Shown piece after piece: positions 10,515-22,371 of a stretch of 64,000 nt of DNA (position 1 is the first letter of the stretch; each line of letters begins with the position of its first letter). Source of the stretch: Euryodendron excelsum (taxonomy: Eukaryota; Streptophyta; Magnoliopsida; Ericales; Pentaphylacaceae); the NCBI GenBank assembly GCA_033060915.1, contig CM065397.1:14013001-14077000 (forward strand), written 5' to 3'. Under the pieces are notes generated by a model, which was not told where the DNA came from, made no database searches, and saw only the letters and a list, made by a program, of their open reading frames with translations. Both the position numbers and the translations under genes were made by a program.

Positions 10515-13500
10515 ATGGCCACAGAGTGCGTAGTGAACGCCGAGCGATTCACAAACTTCTTCAACGAGCTCGAGACCCGCAAAGCCCACCTCACAACCAT
10601 CACACAACTCCACAAAACCCTAACTGATCACTTCGCATCCTTAGAGCACTCTCTCTCACAGAAATCCCAGACCCTAGACTCCCAAATCGAAGCTTTCGAT
10701 GCGCAGACAAAAAAAACCCTCGAGTCCCTCGAAAATCGCGAGAATGGCATCCCGGAGCGGGAGTCCGCTGCCGCGGCCCGTATCGAGGAGCAGAGGGAGG
10801 CGGCGATTTCTGATATCGAGAAAGCGGAGAGCGGCGAAGGAGGAGAGAAGGGTTTGTCGGAGGTGTTGAGGATGTACTGTCGGAGGATGGATTCGAAGGG
10901 GTTGGTTAGGTTTCTGTTGGCGAAGAGAAAGGAGTCGGTGGCCCTGAGGTCGGAGATTGCCGCAGCTGTGGAGGATTCGGTGGATGTGATGAGGTTGGTG
11001 CTGGATGCGGTGGAGGAGTTTGTGGAGATGAAGGTGGAGGGGAAGGTTGGGCTGGCGGATAGGAGGTGGGCGTGTGGAATTTTGATTCAGGCTGCCGTGC
11101 CGGTGGGGGAACAGGGCGGCAGTGGTGGTGTGGCAAGGAGTATGAGGGAGAGGGCTGCCGGGGTGGTGGAGAAATGGAAAGGGGTGATGAGTGGTGCAGA
11201 GAGTGGTGGGGTGGGGGCAGGTGAGGCAACGATGATTTTGCAAATGGTGGTCGGTTTTGGGTTGAAGGAGAAGTTTGAGGAGGAATATTTGAGGAAATTG
11301 GTGGTGGAATTCGCTACGAGGAGGGATATGGCAAAGCTTGCAGTGGCTTTGGGTTTTGGGGACAAAATGAAAGGTGCGTCTCACGTGAGCTTTTGTATTC
11401 ATTATTCACATCTATCTGAAACCTCATTTAGCAGACATAATAATGTGTGTATAAAAAATGTTAACATGAAAATAAACAATTTTTGAGAGTGTGACATGAA
11501 CTCATTGGATGCTAACATGAAATTGATGAATTTGTTTCAAATGATTAGTAGAATGTTATAGATTGGTTCAACTTCCACCAGACATTCAGTCCTTGTTTGA
11601 AATGTATATCATGGCTACTACTCTTTGTTGTTATTGTAGTTATATCTTGTAGATGTTTAGCCCTATAGGGTAGGAGACATGTTTGTGGCTTAAGGAATTT
11701 TACCAGTTTAAGGAATACGAAGCATGAACTAGTTTGGAGGGAAAAAAAAATTGAAAATTGCAATGGAAATAGATTGTGGATGAATATTTAGTTAGCTGCG
11801 TAATATGCTTAGTATTAAATTAACTTATATATTTCTTGCGTTTTAAAATGTTTCGTAAACTCAGCAGTTTCTTTTCTTGTACAATAGATATGATATTTAA
11901 ATATTCTATTTTGGAGCCAAAATATATATAGCTTTTAAATCAGTGGTAGCAGAAAATGCTAATGCCCTAGTAATTTTTACATTTTGAAACGTACATTCCG
12001 AAACATAGTATAGTTGCATTTCCAAATCAATGCATTTAACTATGTGAAGTTATTTGAATTTTTTTCCTATTTATTTATTAATGTTTTCCTTAAGAGAAAA
12101 ATATCAAATATGATGAATTAAAGTCTAGAGAGTAGAGTTTTAGCTAGAAAAAATGGAAATAAATCAGTCATAATGTATTTGTAAATGTTCTTTTTACATG
12201 CTTAATTTGAAGATTACTAGACCATGTTTATTGACTATCTAATTGTTAACAGTAAATTGCTTTTACAATTAAAAGTTGTTAATAAATTCTATTAGTGTAA
12301 TCTGCCCAAGCCTACTAATAAAAAAGGTATTTACACAAGCCTAACAGCATCATACCACATTTTAGAGCATGTGGCGTCCCACATTTCTGTATACTTGGTG
12401 CCCATATTGTACAACTTGGAGGGGTCTTCAAGCAATTCCTGATGAAGCACGGACCTACATTTTACAACTGTACAATGGGAAGGAGGAAGATTGTCCTGTC
12501 AATTGATCTTTATGTACATTTGGGCATGCTTCCTAGAAACTCAAAAGGATTTTCCCCCCAAGAATATCCTACTTCCATTCTTATTCTTTATCTCTCTCTG
12601 TCAGAAGTTAATTTTAACTCCATTTTTGTCATGTTTGCCATCTTATCTTGTTCATAGTTGGTAATTAGCTTGGAGAACGGAGGATGGTGCAGTAGATAGG
12701 TGGGCCTTGTGAACATGAGTCCAAAAATTTTCAAGTTGGTGCTGTTATAGGGGCTTTAGAGACACTCGGTCGTCGCAAACTCCATGTTCTTTGATTGCAG
12801 TTTTGTTGACTTGGAGTAGATTTTGATGTGGCTATGAATTTAATGGGAGATGAGTAAAACTTTTTCTCTGGAATATAATCTGTACACAATGTTGCAAGCC
12901 AATTGTAATGTGCATTACCTTTTCGATACCAAAGCCACTTGCACAGTATAAACAAATGGATATGGAAGCATTGATACTGATTCTAAACAAGGAAAAAGTT
13001 TAATTCTACCTACTTTATTAGGCATTTTTATGCTAGTTAAATAATAAACTAAAAGCTAATCAAATACCAAGACCTTAAATTCCCAAGTGCTTATAAAGGC
13101 TTCAATACCCCAATTACCAAGGCTCAAGTGACTTAACTACCACTACCACTGCTGAAGAATGATTTCATAACTGGCTAGCTGTTGGATGGTTGCTGCAACC
13201 CCTATTAGCCTAAATTTCAACCACCTATACTGCCCAAACTCCATAACCATCATCCCCCCATAATGGCTTGAGCAAGACTGTCAACTCCACCACTTCTGAC
13301 CCTTCATCACCATTTCTTTCATCAGCGCCACTGACCACCTTTAGAACGACCACTACACTGACCCCCCCTCACTTTTTCAATTAGCATTTACTGTAGGAAC
13401 CACACAAGACAATCTCAATTGCACATAAACAATTCAAATTGGAAGGGAATGCCATCATTTCAAGAACTAATGAGCTATCTGCACTAAAATCAAGAATTAA

Positions 13501-14072
13501 GATCCAACTATAAACTTACTAGGTTCATTAGAAATAATGACTGCTGAGTGATTTTTTCTCCTCTGCAGCTTCACCTTTTTGTACAATGTGTGAAATTTGT
13601 CAATAATACAAGTTAATAAATAAGTGCAGCCAATGAGCTTAAGGATTTAAATAGTTTGCCTGTCAAGTTCAAAGTCACGTTCCAGAATCTCTCTGGAAAT
13701 ACAAGTGCTATTTTTTTGGGGGGTAAGTGCATTTGTTCTGTATATGCTCAGGTTAGTGTATGTCTTAGGATACTCCTGTGTGTTTAGTATATGCGTTAGA
13801 GATGTACAAGCTAATAGATATATTCCTTTGAGTCAACCTTTGGCTGCCAAATTTGTTTTGGTACTAATTTCCATGTTGGACAAAGTTTGAATCTGTAATA
13901 ATGTACATCAACATATCCTAAGCTAAGCTGCCATATTAGTCACTTAGTTTTTGCAATCAAACTTGAAGTCCCTAATTGGAAATTTAATACAATATATTGA
14001 CGAGACATGTACTTCTTAAATTCACATTAGGGCTACAAGATGAACCAATGTAGGCCTAGAGGGGGCAATGCG

Positions 14073-14103
<31 letters not shown>

Positions 14104-16902
14104 TTCAATTTTTTAAGAATTGCATTTTTTCTTGTAAATTTGGAAATTTTTTTAATTTGCCCCCTCTGAAATTTGTGAATGCCCCCCTCAAGTTTTCAAG
14201 AATGTCATTTTAACTAACAATTCATGAAATACTTCTTGATTTACCCCTCTAAATATTTATAAATGTCCCCCTTAAATAGTTATTTTGCATTAGAAATCTC
14301 ATTATATGTTATATATTTAAGCTTATATACATTATACGTATATATAGAAGTTAAGTATCCTATTGGCCTATTGTTGATTTCTTAGTTTTTATTATCGATT
14401 GCCCCTCTTGGATACATTTTCTGGCTCCGCCACTGCTTGGGCCAAGAATAACACGGTCAGTCTTGTTCAAGATTGGCTCATGGTAGAAAATTAGAAATGT
14501 GACAAGCTTAATCATGTTTTTAAGGCTCATTTCTTTGTTGAGCTCAGCTTTATCATAGCTTGATAAGCTTACTGCAGTGTGGTACTATATACAAAAAGGA
14601 AGCTACTCAAGCTTAAATCAAGATTAGCTTCAGTAGAAGCTTGCTTGAACTCGCCCTTGATATAAACAAGCCAGGCTTAAACTTCATTTTGAAGATCATT
14701 AAATTTTTAAGCAAGCTTGAGCAATGCCTACTTGGCTCAGCTTGTAAATAGCCATAAACTAAATACACTAGTTTTTGAGCATGGGCTACGCCTATCGGTT
14801 CTGTTAATATGTAGTCATACATTAGCATGTAAGAAAAGGCTAATCATTGTTATGGTTGCAATCGTAGAATAGAGAATCACCATTGTTTCAGCTTCCAAGA
14901 AAATTACTACTATTTATTATTTTTTTGGATGATTGTAGATGTTGAATAGTCAAAAGTTGCTCATTGAAATGGTACTGGAGATTATCTTAATGTGGTAACA
15001 AATGTGCTGAATTGAGAAAATTGTTTATTAAATGCAAAAAAATAAAACTATTCAGTTTATTTCTATATAGTTTTTGTGATCTTAGTCACACCACATCGAT
15101 CCTGTTATATTTGAGGCCTCTTTATAATTTCATTTCTATGTGCTTATCAACACACTCATATGATTTGGTGGATAAGCATAAAACTGAAAGTGGCAAAGAA
15201 TTGGCGGATTGGCTTTATACTTCCTATTTTTTTGGATAAGTGTATTCAGATGTTATAACCCATGAATTTACTTTCTCAACAAATTTTATGTTATGTTTGG
15301 ATCTTGATTTTCTCAAAAGAAAGGAAAATGAAAAGAAAATGAAATAACTTGTACATATTACTTTTTTATGGGTAGCCAAACAAAATAAATGAATTTTTTG
15401 CAAATATCTTTTCATTTTCCTAACCCAACAAATTTCTTTTTTTTAATTTCTTTCACTTCATTTCTTTTCCTGTCTTTTCCCTTTCCTTTCGTTTTCCCTT
15501 CTACAAAACCAAGATCCAAAACATAGCATTAAGGATGTGGATTTCTGGTTATTCCTGAGAATGATTAGCTTTATACTTTCTATTGGCTGTCTTGTATCCT
15601 TAGATCATTTCTGCGTATTCCTGAGAATGATTGGCTTTATTGAGCCTTAATCCTTTCAGTGGCAAGCAGTAATATGTTTATGAGATTGAATTTGATTGAT
15701 TGAATATCTTGTTGAAATTTATTAGCTTTCTTTCTCAGATATAATTGATGAGTTGGTGAAGAGCGGGAAGGACACTGAGGCTGTATATTTTGCTTATGAG
15801 TCTGGCTTAACGGAGCAGTTTCCTCCAGTTGCTCTGCTGAAGACTTACCTAAAAAATTGCAGGAAAAATGCCAATAATATATCCAAGAACGGAAATTACA
15901 GCATGGCTGCTGTGGTGCGTTGAAGCAAAATTGCTTTTCCTTAATTGGATGCCATGAGCTTTGTGGATGAAAAATGGAATTTTTGCACAATGACCTGAAC
16001 TTATTTCATTTACTTTTCAAAATAATCTTCTTTGTTTCCCTCATATCATTTGATAGAAGGCTTTTTCTGATTGATGATTTTTATATTTTAGGATGTTGAA
16101 ACACAGTGCTTTATTTTGGGAATGAAATACATGACATCAATCACTTGCTATACAAAATGGAACACTTTTTATGCATAGGTTACCCAGATGCCACCAACTG
16201 ATTTTTATTTAGTTTTTGCATCGATGATATGCACTTTATTAGTACTTAATGTGGCATTCCTATGATTGAATTTTTGCCCATCTCCTATGTGTATCTGATT
16301 ACTTGATGCGCTCTGATTTTTAGGAAGAGGCCAACAACTCAGAGTTGAATGCCATCAAAGCCATCATAAAATGTGTGGAAGACCACAAGCTTGAGTTGCA
16401 GTTCACTGTGGAGAGCCTAAGGAAGCGAGTCACACAGCTGGAGAAGGCCAAGGCAGAAAAGAAGAAGGGTGCAGCATCCACAAGCAAGCCCTCGAACAAG
16501 CGGTCCCATGGAGGCAGTGGCAGGGGCGGTGGCCCATCATCTTACCGGCCACCCAAAGCAGGAAGATTCTCCAATGCTTCCCCTTCTTTCCGCCAGAGAA
16601 CCCCTTCCCAGTCATATCAGGCTGCAGCTGGTAGACTTCCCACACCATACAGCTATCCCAGCCACAGCATGTACGAGGGTCCTGGCGCAGCCTCGTATGG
16701 ACCAGGGTATGGTGTGGCTCACACCCAAAGCCCTGCTGCCCTTCCTCAACAGTATTCCTTCGCTCCTCAGGACATTGGAGCCTCTGGGGCTCGGGCTGGT
16801 GGATCATACGGAGGACAGGGGTCATATGCAGGACCGGCGAATTATGGTGCGTATGATTATAGTGCTGCAGTTGGACCTGCATACCCACCGTACCCCCAAT
16901 AG
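10515..16902 (+). CDS. FRIGIDA-like protein (FRL4a/b-like), three exons
   Basis: Exons 10515-11373, 15739-15914 and 16324-16902 join in phase to 537 codons (introns GT..AG; G+AT rebuilds an Asp codon at junction one; junction two is phase 0). The ATG sits in AAAATGGCC. Residues ~20-110 form a coiled coil (SLEHSLSQKSQTLDSQIEAF). Residues ~110-345 are the FRIGIDA domain with typical blocks such as YCRRMDSKGLVRFLLAKRKE, KLVVEFATRRDMAKLAVALG and FPPVALLKTYLKNCRK. Residues ~352-395 are a second coiled coil, and the last ~140 are disordered and rich in Gly, Tyr, Ser and Pro. Family members act as nuclear scaffold partners in FRIGIDA complexes linked to flowering control. Length matches Arabidopsis FRL4a/b (about 530), but exact orthology is not settled. 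Intron 1 is 4365 bp, filled with transposon debris. Confidence 0.93.
14058..14435. mobile_element. hAT-like element remnant with (C)31 run, in FRL intron 1
   Basis: The right edge ends TGGCTCCGCCACTG at 14435, the reverse complement of CAGTGGCGGAGCCA, a terminal repeat typical of plant hAT elements. Inside are repeated GCCCC(T/C)CT blocks and an uninterrupted run of 31 C at 14073-14103 preceded by GAGGGGGCAATGCG. No matching left terminal repeat was found, so the left end is truncated or diverged, and no target-site duplication can be given. Confidence 0.45.
15292..15525. mobile_element. MITE, TATGTTTGGATCTTG family, in FRL intron 1
   Basis: The left end TATGTTTGGATCTTG is mirrored by the right end AAGATCCAAAACATA. 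The 234-bp body is purine-rich (AAAGGAAAATG) in the left half and pyrimidine-rich (TTTCTTTTCC) in the right half, so the transcript could fold back on itself. Related ends occur at 29329-29557 and 49701-49717. The superfamily cannot be fixed because no clean target-site duplication is visible. Confidence 0.62.
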
Positions 16903-17982
16903 TGTTAGCAGCGATTAGAATGACTCATACGGATTCTCTGCTCGGGTTTTCAGTTTACTATTGTGAAAACTTTGAACACTGGGAATCATACAAGGCTATC
17001 TATTTATCTAGATATTTCTCTAACATTAGATGTTCTGTTCTTTTAATGAAATGTTTTGCTGGATATGTTCTGTTGCTCACTTGGGGCTGTGAATTGTTGG
17101 CCTACATTTATAAATTGCATGGCCTTGTATCGTCTTTGGATAATCAAAAGCTCTAGTGCAGGATCCTGAGGAAACTTGAACTGTCGTGTGTTTTATTTGC
17201 TTGTGATATTTTTATCTCCAGAAATTAACTTTCAAGTACAATATTGAAATTAACTACTATCTTCAATTCTGTATAATATATCAATATTCTATATATAGAT
17301 ATGTATTATACAAACAATGCAGGAAACCAGAACAGAGAAGGCATTAAATGTGTCAATACAATCTATATAACATAGCAGAACAATATAGGAAACCAGGAGG
17401 ATTGCTAGCAACAGTTGCTCTTTCAGTTGCGTTGCCAGGATATGTTTGTATACACAATGTTGTACTTTAACGAGGTCCTCCAGGGTTTTTCAACCTTTGA
17501 GTTTGTCACCTGTGGACAGGGATGCTAGTCATTAGACATACCAGCCATACCGCTTTCCACTTATAAAGACAGATTAGCGTGATCAAAATCAAGCCAATAT
17601 TTTTGAGACTTCACATTTTAATCAGATTGAGCTGGAATAGTAGACAAGTCTCACATGGGAGAACTATAATGAAACGGGCACAACTAAAGATGGAACTTTG
17701 AAGGGTGTGGAAAAGGTGCCTAGTTGTTATTTGTGCTCATATTTTGAACCTTCTTTAGACCTGACCAGCATATTTGACCATGAAGAAAGCAAGGCATTAT
17801 ATTTCCAATTTCATTCAAGCAGATCAGAATCTCTTTATAGTTTCTGGTACAGCACCATTAGAATAATTATCATTCTTTTGTTTCGATGGATTGAAAACTA
17901 TATATTGGGTTGTAATCCAAGACATAAGCACATTCTTCTGATTTGATAAGTTGGGAGCTTAGGTTGGAAGTGCATATGCGAC
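16903..17982. other. 3' flank of the FRIGIDA-like gene
   Basis: The FRL 3' untranslated region probably occupies the first few hundred bases (AATGAAATG near 17046). The rest is AT-rich spacer between two convergent genes. No further gene was supported. Confidence 0.5.
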
Positions 17983-18003
17983 TGTGTGTGTGTGTGTGTG
18001 TGC

Positions 18004-18037
<34 letters not shown>
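17983..18037. repeat. Compound (TG)n(GA)n microsatellite
   Basis: About 12 TG units with one CG interruption run directly into about 15 GA units. It lies in the spacer between the FRIGIDA-like gene and the DYW-type PPR gene. Confidence 0.95.
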
Positions 18038-18039
<2 letters not shown>

Positions 18040-18271
18040 TTTAGCTCAGATTTAAAGTTTTTGTGCCTTCTCATCACTTTTGTCTTTACTACTTAGGTAA
18101 AGAACTGTTTCCATCTGCAAAGATTCAAGGTTTCCCAAAGTTGCATTTCAGCCTGCAGTTTCCCATCAGAGAAACCAAAATCTGCATTTCATGCATAAAA
18201 GTTTGGTCTAATGTAGCATTTACGAGGGAGTTCCAAAGCATGGTTTATTGATTAACCATACTAAAGTAGTG

Positions 18272-18418
18272 TCACCAATAATCTCTACAAGAGCAAAACC
18301 CATCTTCAAACTTGTGGAACCTATTGGCATCTCTTACCACAAACACCTTCTTCAAAACCTTTGATAAGCCTTTGATGAACTCATGGCAATCCCCACAAAC
18401 TCTCAAGTGTTTGAAAAC
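18272..18418 (-). pseudogene. Rest of the DYW domain beyond the in-frame TGA
   Basis: These 48 codons and their own TGA (18272-18274) continue the frame of the upstream PPR gene without any indel. They encode the remaining conserved DYW features: [30 protein letters not shown], and the CSCRDYW end. There is no splice site pair that would remove just the TGA. Conservation of this tail indicates the stop is recent, a sequencing/assembly error, or an allele. A CGA-to-TGA transition would explain it. Confidence 0.88.
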
Positions 18419-20353
18419 TCAGATCATCCTTCCCCCCTTTTCTATCCCACCGTGAACTAATGCCAACCCAATCACCAACTTCTCACTGTGAAATCTCAAG
18501 CTTTCTGCCTTTGACTCCTCTTCAACATCGTGCAATGCAAACCTCACTTCATAAGCATAACCCATGTCTTCTTTTATACTTCTCTCCATTTCCTTCAAGA
18601 CTACATGGATTTCTTCTGTAAGCGGATGAATCTCATCTCCATTGTAGAAGAAGTGGACCTCCTTGTCAATCTCAACCCAACTGCGTCCTGCTTCTTTCTT
18701 TAAACCCTTCTTCTTCACCGATTCTCTCACTCTCTCAGAGTCTTTCCAGTAGCCAGCATTGGCATAGATATTTGACATCATAACATGATTGGCAGGATTG
18801 TTACCATCCAACCTTAGAAGTTTCTCTCCTACTTCTCTCCCTATTTCCAAGTCCCCATGTACTCTACAAGCACTGAGCAATGTTTGCCAAATCCCAATGT
18901 TTGGTTTCAGTGGTATGCTCTCTATAAGCTTCTTTGCCTCTTTTAAGCATCCAGCCCGGCCAAGGAGATCAACCACGCAAGCGTAGTGCTCTGTTTGAGG
19001 TTTGATTCGACGGTCCTCACACAATCTTGAGAAGTATTCTTGACTTTCTTCAACAAGACCAGAATGGCTACAAGCTGAGAGCAAAGCCAGGTAAGTCACT
19101 CCATCGGGCTCAATATTATCTAGCTGCATTTTCCTGAAGAGATGAATTGCTTCTCTGCCAAGACCATGCTTGCCAAACCCTGTAATCATAACCGTCCAAG
19201 AAACCACGTTTCTTTCACGCATTTCACTGAAATGCCTTTCTGCTTCCTCTGTTAACCCACACTTGAGATACATATCGACAATTGAATTGGCTACTGATGT
19301 GTCCAAACCAGATGGAACTTTGACAGTGTAACAATGCATCTGCTTCCCTTGCTCTACCAAAGCTAAATCAGCAAATACACTGATCATGCTTGAGAGAACA
19401 AACCCATCTATCTGAATGCTACTCTCCCTGAGCTGCCTAAACAAATCCACGGCCTCCATTAAGTTCCCTTGTTGAGCATAACCTAGAATTAGAGCACTCC
19501 AAGATATCACACTCTTCTGTTCAAGCTGATTAAACACTCGTTGTGCTTCAAATAATTGCCCACATTTCACATACAGATCAATAAGCGCACCAGCAATACT
19601 TGTCTGAACAGAAAATGGGAATCCTCTTGTGATCAAACAAGCATGGATTTGAGTTCCTTCCTGAATCGCTCCAAGACCACTACAAGCTTTTAAAGTGCTT
19701 GTAAACGTAAAATCATCCGGTGTCTCTCCTTGTTTTTGCATTTTTTGGAATAAAAACAAGGATTTGTCACCCATTCCTACAAGGGCATATCCTGCTATCA
19801 TCACATTCCAACTAATGAGACTTCTTACCGGCATTAGATCAAACATCTGTGCTGCTTCACTAATTCTTCCACATCTTGAGTACATGTCCATGATAGAATT
19901 GCCCACCACAGGAAACCATTCAAATCCAGCTCCAACACACATGCCATGAATCTGCATTCCATTCTCAGGAATTTTCAGAAACCCACATGCTTTAAAATTT
20001 GTGGAGAAAGTAAACTCATTGGGTTTAACATCGGAATACCCCATTCGACAAAAGAGCAATAACGACGCTTTGGGATTACCCTGCTGTAAGTGCCCACATA
20101 TCAAAGCAGTCCACGAAACGACATTTCTTTCAAGCATTTTATCAAACACAGCACGAGCCATGTCAATTCTACCACATTTCCCATACAAATCTATAAGGTC
20201 ATTGTTTAGTATCAGATCAGACCCATATCCCATTCTCACTAAAGCTGCATGGACTTGCTTTCCTTGATCAGTTAACCAATTTCTTGAGCAGTTCCTCAGG
20301 AGCTTTGCGAATCTTTGCCGCTCAGTCATCAATGAAACAGAAATTTGATGCAT
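18419..20353 (-). CDS. DYW-type PPR protein (At3g15130-like), stopped inside the DYW domain
   Basis: A single exon of 644 codons with tandem P-L-S pentatricopeptide repeats (for example [60 protein letters not shown]). These are followed by E/E+ motifs ([39 protein letters not shown]) and the first part of a DYW deaminase domain with the HSE catalytic motif at residues 622-624. DYW-PPRs are organelle C-to-U RNA editing factors. Sequence order and length match Arabidopsis At3g15130. Translation ends at a TGA (18419-18421) where the family has Arg in IRVFKxLRVC. Downstream 48 codons stay in frame to the canonical DYW end, so the zinc-binding cysteines and the tail are lost if the stop is real. 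Met9 (20329) aligns with the Arabidopsis start and may be the true one. No N-terminal targeting peptide is obvious. Confidence 0.9.
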   Translation of the reverse strand: MHQISVSLMTERQRFAKLLRNCSRNWLTDQGKQVHAALVRMGYGSDLILNNDLIDLYGKCGRIDMARAVFDKMLERNVVSWTALICGHLQQGNPKASLLLFCRMGYSDVKPNEFTFSTNFKACGFLKIPENGMQIHGMCVGAGFEWFPVVGNSIMDMYSRCGRISEAAQMFDLMPVRSLISWNVMIAGYALVGMGDKSLFLFQKMQKQGETPDDFTFTSTLKACSGLGAIQEGTQIHACLITRGFPFSVQTSIAGALIDLYVKCGQLFEAQRVFNQLEQKSVISWSALILGYAQQGNLMEAVDLFRQLRESSIQIDGFVLSSMISVFADLALVEQGKQMHCYTVKVPSGLDTSVANSIVDMYLKCGLTEEAERHFSEMRERNVVSWTVMITGFGKHGLGREAIHLFRKMQLDNIEPDGVTYLALLSACSHSGLVEESQEYFSRLCEDRRIKPQTEHYACVVDLLGRAGCLKEAKKLIESIPLKPNIGIWQTLLSACRVHGDLEIGREVGEKLLRLDGNNPANHVMMSNIYANAGYWKDSERVRESVKKKGLKKEAGRSWVEIDKEVHFFYNGDEIHPLTEEIHVVLKEMERSIKEDMGYAYEVRFALHDVEEESKAESLRFHSEKLVIGLALVHGGIEKGGRMI

Positions 20354-20566
20354 TAAATACCAAAGAATCGTAGAATATATTCAGACCCAGGTAGCAATCT
20401 TTGCTGCACAATCTACTTCACCTTCAAAATTCAAGAACTTGGGCTCCCATTCTTTGATGAATTTGTGACCTTATAACCTCAAGAACTTGGGTGTGTTTTT
20501 TGAAAAACTCCATACAGATAGTGACAACCCTTTTTAAGAATTCTAGTGTTTACAACATAATTTTCC
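20354..20566. promoter_or_regulatory. Shared 213-bp promoter of two divergent PPR genes
   Basis: The start codons of the minus-strand DYW PPR gene and the plus-strand MEF21-like gene are 213 bp apart, so both promoters and leaders must fit here. No strong TATA box is seen. The near-repeats CAAGAACTTGGG at about 20431 and 20471 may be relevant. Function as a bidirectional promoter is inferred from geometry only. Confidence 0.6.
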
Positions 20567-22201
20567 ATGGCTGCGAAAATTGGTGTCTTGACAATTAGAG
20601 GGTTGGAAGATATGTTCGCACCTTTGTTGCAGAAGCGTGTTGGCATGGTGAGATTGAAGAAAATACATGCCCAAATTGTCAAGTTCTCACTATCACAAAG
20701 CAGCTTCTTGATGACAAAAATGGTGGATATATGTGATCAGAATGAGGAAATAGAGTATGCAACTTTGCTCTTCAAAGAGATGGTTGAGCCAAATAGTTTT
20801 TTGTACAATGCAATGATTAGAGCTTATACGCATAACCACTTATATATATCTACCATCAATGTTTTCAAGCAGATGCTGAGAGACCCACAAGCTGAAGACC
20901 TCATTTTTCCTGACAAATTCACATACCCATTTGTGATTAAGTCCTGTGGAGGTCTTCTGTGTATTTATCTGGGTAAGCAAGTTCATGGGCATGCTTGTAA
21001 ATTTGGGCTGAAGTCTAATACAGTGACTGAAAATTCATTGTTGGACATGTATATAAGATGTGATAATTTGAGTGATGCACATAAGCTGTTTGAGGAAATG
21101 ACTGAGAGAGATGTGATTTCATGGAACAGTCTCATCACTGGGCATATTAAACTGGGCCAGTTGAGAAGGGCTAGAGCAATATTTGAGGATATGCCAGTTA
21201 AGACAATCGTCTCTTGGACGGCGATGATTTCCGGGTACACCCGAATTGGGTGTTATGCCGATGCTTTGGATGTTTTTAGGAGAATGCAAATGGAAGGAAT
21301 TAAGCCTGATTGGGTCAGCCTGATTGCTGTTTTGCCGGCATGCGCGCAGTTGGGAGCTCTTGAACTTGGAAAATGGATTCACTTTTATGCAGATAAAAAT
21401 GGGTTTCTGCAGAAGACTTCTATATGTAATGCTCTGATTGAAATGTATGCAAAATGCGGAAGCGCAATCCAAGCTTGGCAGTTGTTTGATCATATGCCTG
21501 AGAGAGATGTGATTTCTTGGAGTACAATGATAGGAGGATTAGCAAATCATGGCAAGGCTCGCGAGGCAATTGAGCTGTTTCAAGAGATGCAGAGGGCAAA
21601 GGTTGATCCCAATGAGATCACTTTTGTTGGTCTTTTATCAGCCTGTGCACATGCAGGTTTTCTTGATGAGGGGCTAAAGTACTTTGATTCTATGAGAAAA
21701 GATTATAACATAGAGCCAGGGATTGAGCACTATGGTTGTCTAGTTAATCTCCTTGGTCGTACAGGGCACTTTGATCGGGCCCTTGAAATCATCAAGAACT
21801 TGCCAACGAAGCCAGATTCAGCGATTTGGGGTTCTTTATTGAGTTCTTGTAGAACTCACTGTAATCTTGAAATAGCTGTTATGGCAATGGAGCACCTTCT
21901 AGAGCTTGAACCAGATGACACAGGGAACTATGTCTTGCTTTCCAATATTTATGCAAACCTTGGGAGGTGGGATGGCGTGTCGAGGATGAGGAAACTCATA
22001 AGAAGTAGGAGCATGAAGAAAACACCAGGATGCAGTCTGATAGAGGTCAACAATGTAGCTGAAGAATTTCTATCAGGGGATGATTCTAAACCATATTCAG
22101 AAGATATCTATTGGATTCTAGAGCTGTTGGCTTTGCATCAGAGTGGATCCGGCGATATGATTGAAACTGTGCCTGAGGATGGAAGTGAAAATATGTCATA
22201 A
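20567..22201 (+). CDS. MEF21: E-type PPR RNA-editing factor, MEF21-like
   Basis: A single exon of 544 codons starting in CCATGG. It carries tandem PLS-type PPR motifs (SWNSLITGHIKLGQLRRARA, SWTAMISGYTRIGCYADALD, SWSTMIGGLANHGKAREAIE). It ends with an E domain (KPDSAIWGSLLSSCRTHCNL, LLELEPDDTGNYVLLSNIYA, RSRSMKKTPGCSLIEVNNVA) and has no DYW domain. Order, spacing and length match Arabidopsis MEF21 (At2g20540, 534 residues), a mitochondrial C-to-U editing factor. E-class proteins bind the site and recruit a DYW deaminase in trans. The gene faces the DYW PPR gene head-to-head. Mitochondrial location is inferred from the family. Confidence 0.93.
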   Translation: MAAKIGVLTIRGLEDMFAPLLQKRVGMVRLKKIHAQIVKFSLSQSSFLMTKMVDICDQNEEIEYATLLFKEMVEPNSFLYNAMIRAYTHNHLYISTINVFKQMLRDPQAEDLIFPDKFTYPFVIKSCGGLLCIYLGKQVHGHACKFGLKSNTVTENSLLDMYIRCDNLSDAHKLFEEMTERDVISWNSLITGHIKLGQLRRARAIFEDMPVKTIVSWTAMISGYTRIGCYADALDVFRRMQMEGIKPDWVSLIAVLPACAQLGALELGKWIHFYADKNGFLQKTSICNALIEMYAKCGSAIQAWQLFDHMPERDVISWSTMIGGLANHGKAREAIELFQEMQRAKVDPNEITFVGLLSACAHAGFLDEGLKYFDSMRKDYNIEPGIEHYGCLVNLLGRTGHFDRALEIIKNLPTKPDSAIWGSLLSSCRTHCNLEIAVMAMEHLLELEPDDTGNYVLLSNIYANLGRWDGVSRMRKLIRSRSMKKTPGCSLIEVNNVAEEFLSGDDSKPYSEDIYWILELLALHQSGSGDMIETVPEDGSENMS

Positions 22202-22371
22202 AATCAGGAGAAATCTTTGCTGGAAAATGTCAGCACAACTGAACTTCCAAGGGTGGGCTTTGTTTCTTCCTAAGAATTCCAGAGGGCAACTCACACAATC
22301 CCATTATCCGATAGAAAAGCTTTTCTTCCTTTTGAAATCAAGCAGCTGAAAGAGAGCAGCACCCTGCAAGC

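Noticed and set aside
10674..11402. Long minus-strand open frame (242 codons) opposite FRL exon 1
   Set aside because: It is an antisense shadow of a GC-biased coding exon: rich in Pro, His and Leu, with no domain.
16430..16918. Open frames in other registers over FRL exon 3
   Set aside because: They overlap the Gly/Tyr/Pro-rich coding tail, whose composition leaves all frames open.
16902..17156. 84-codon frame after the FRL stop
   Set aside because: Lies in the FRL 3' untranslated region and shows no homology.
18272..18421. Frameshift or intron as the cause of the early end of the DYW PPR gene
   Set aside because: The downstream DYW tail is in exactly the same frame, and no splice pair of plausible size removes the TGA; a single nonsense codon is the simplest reading.
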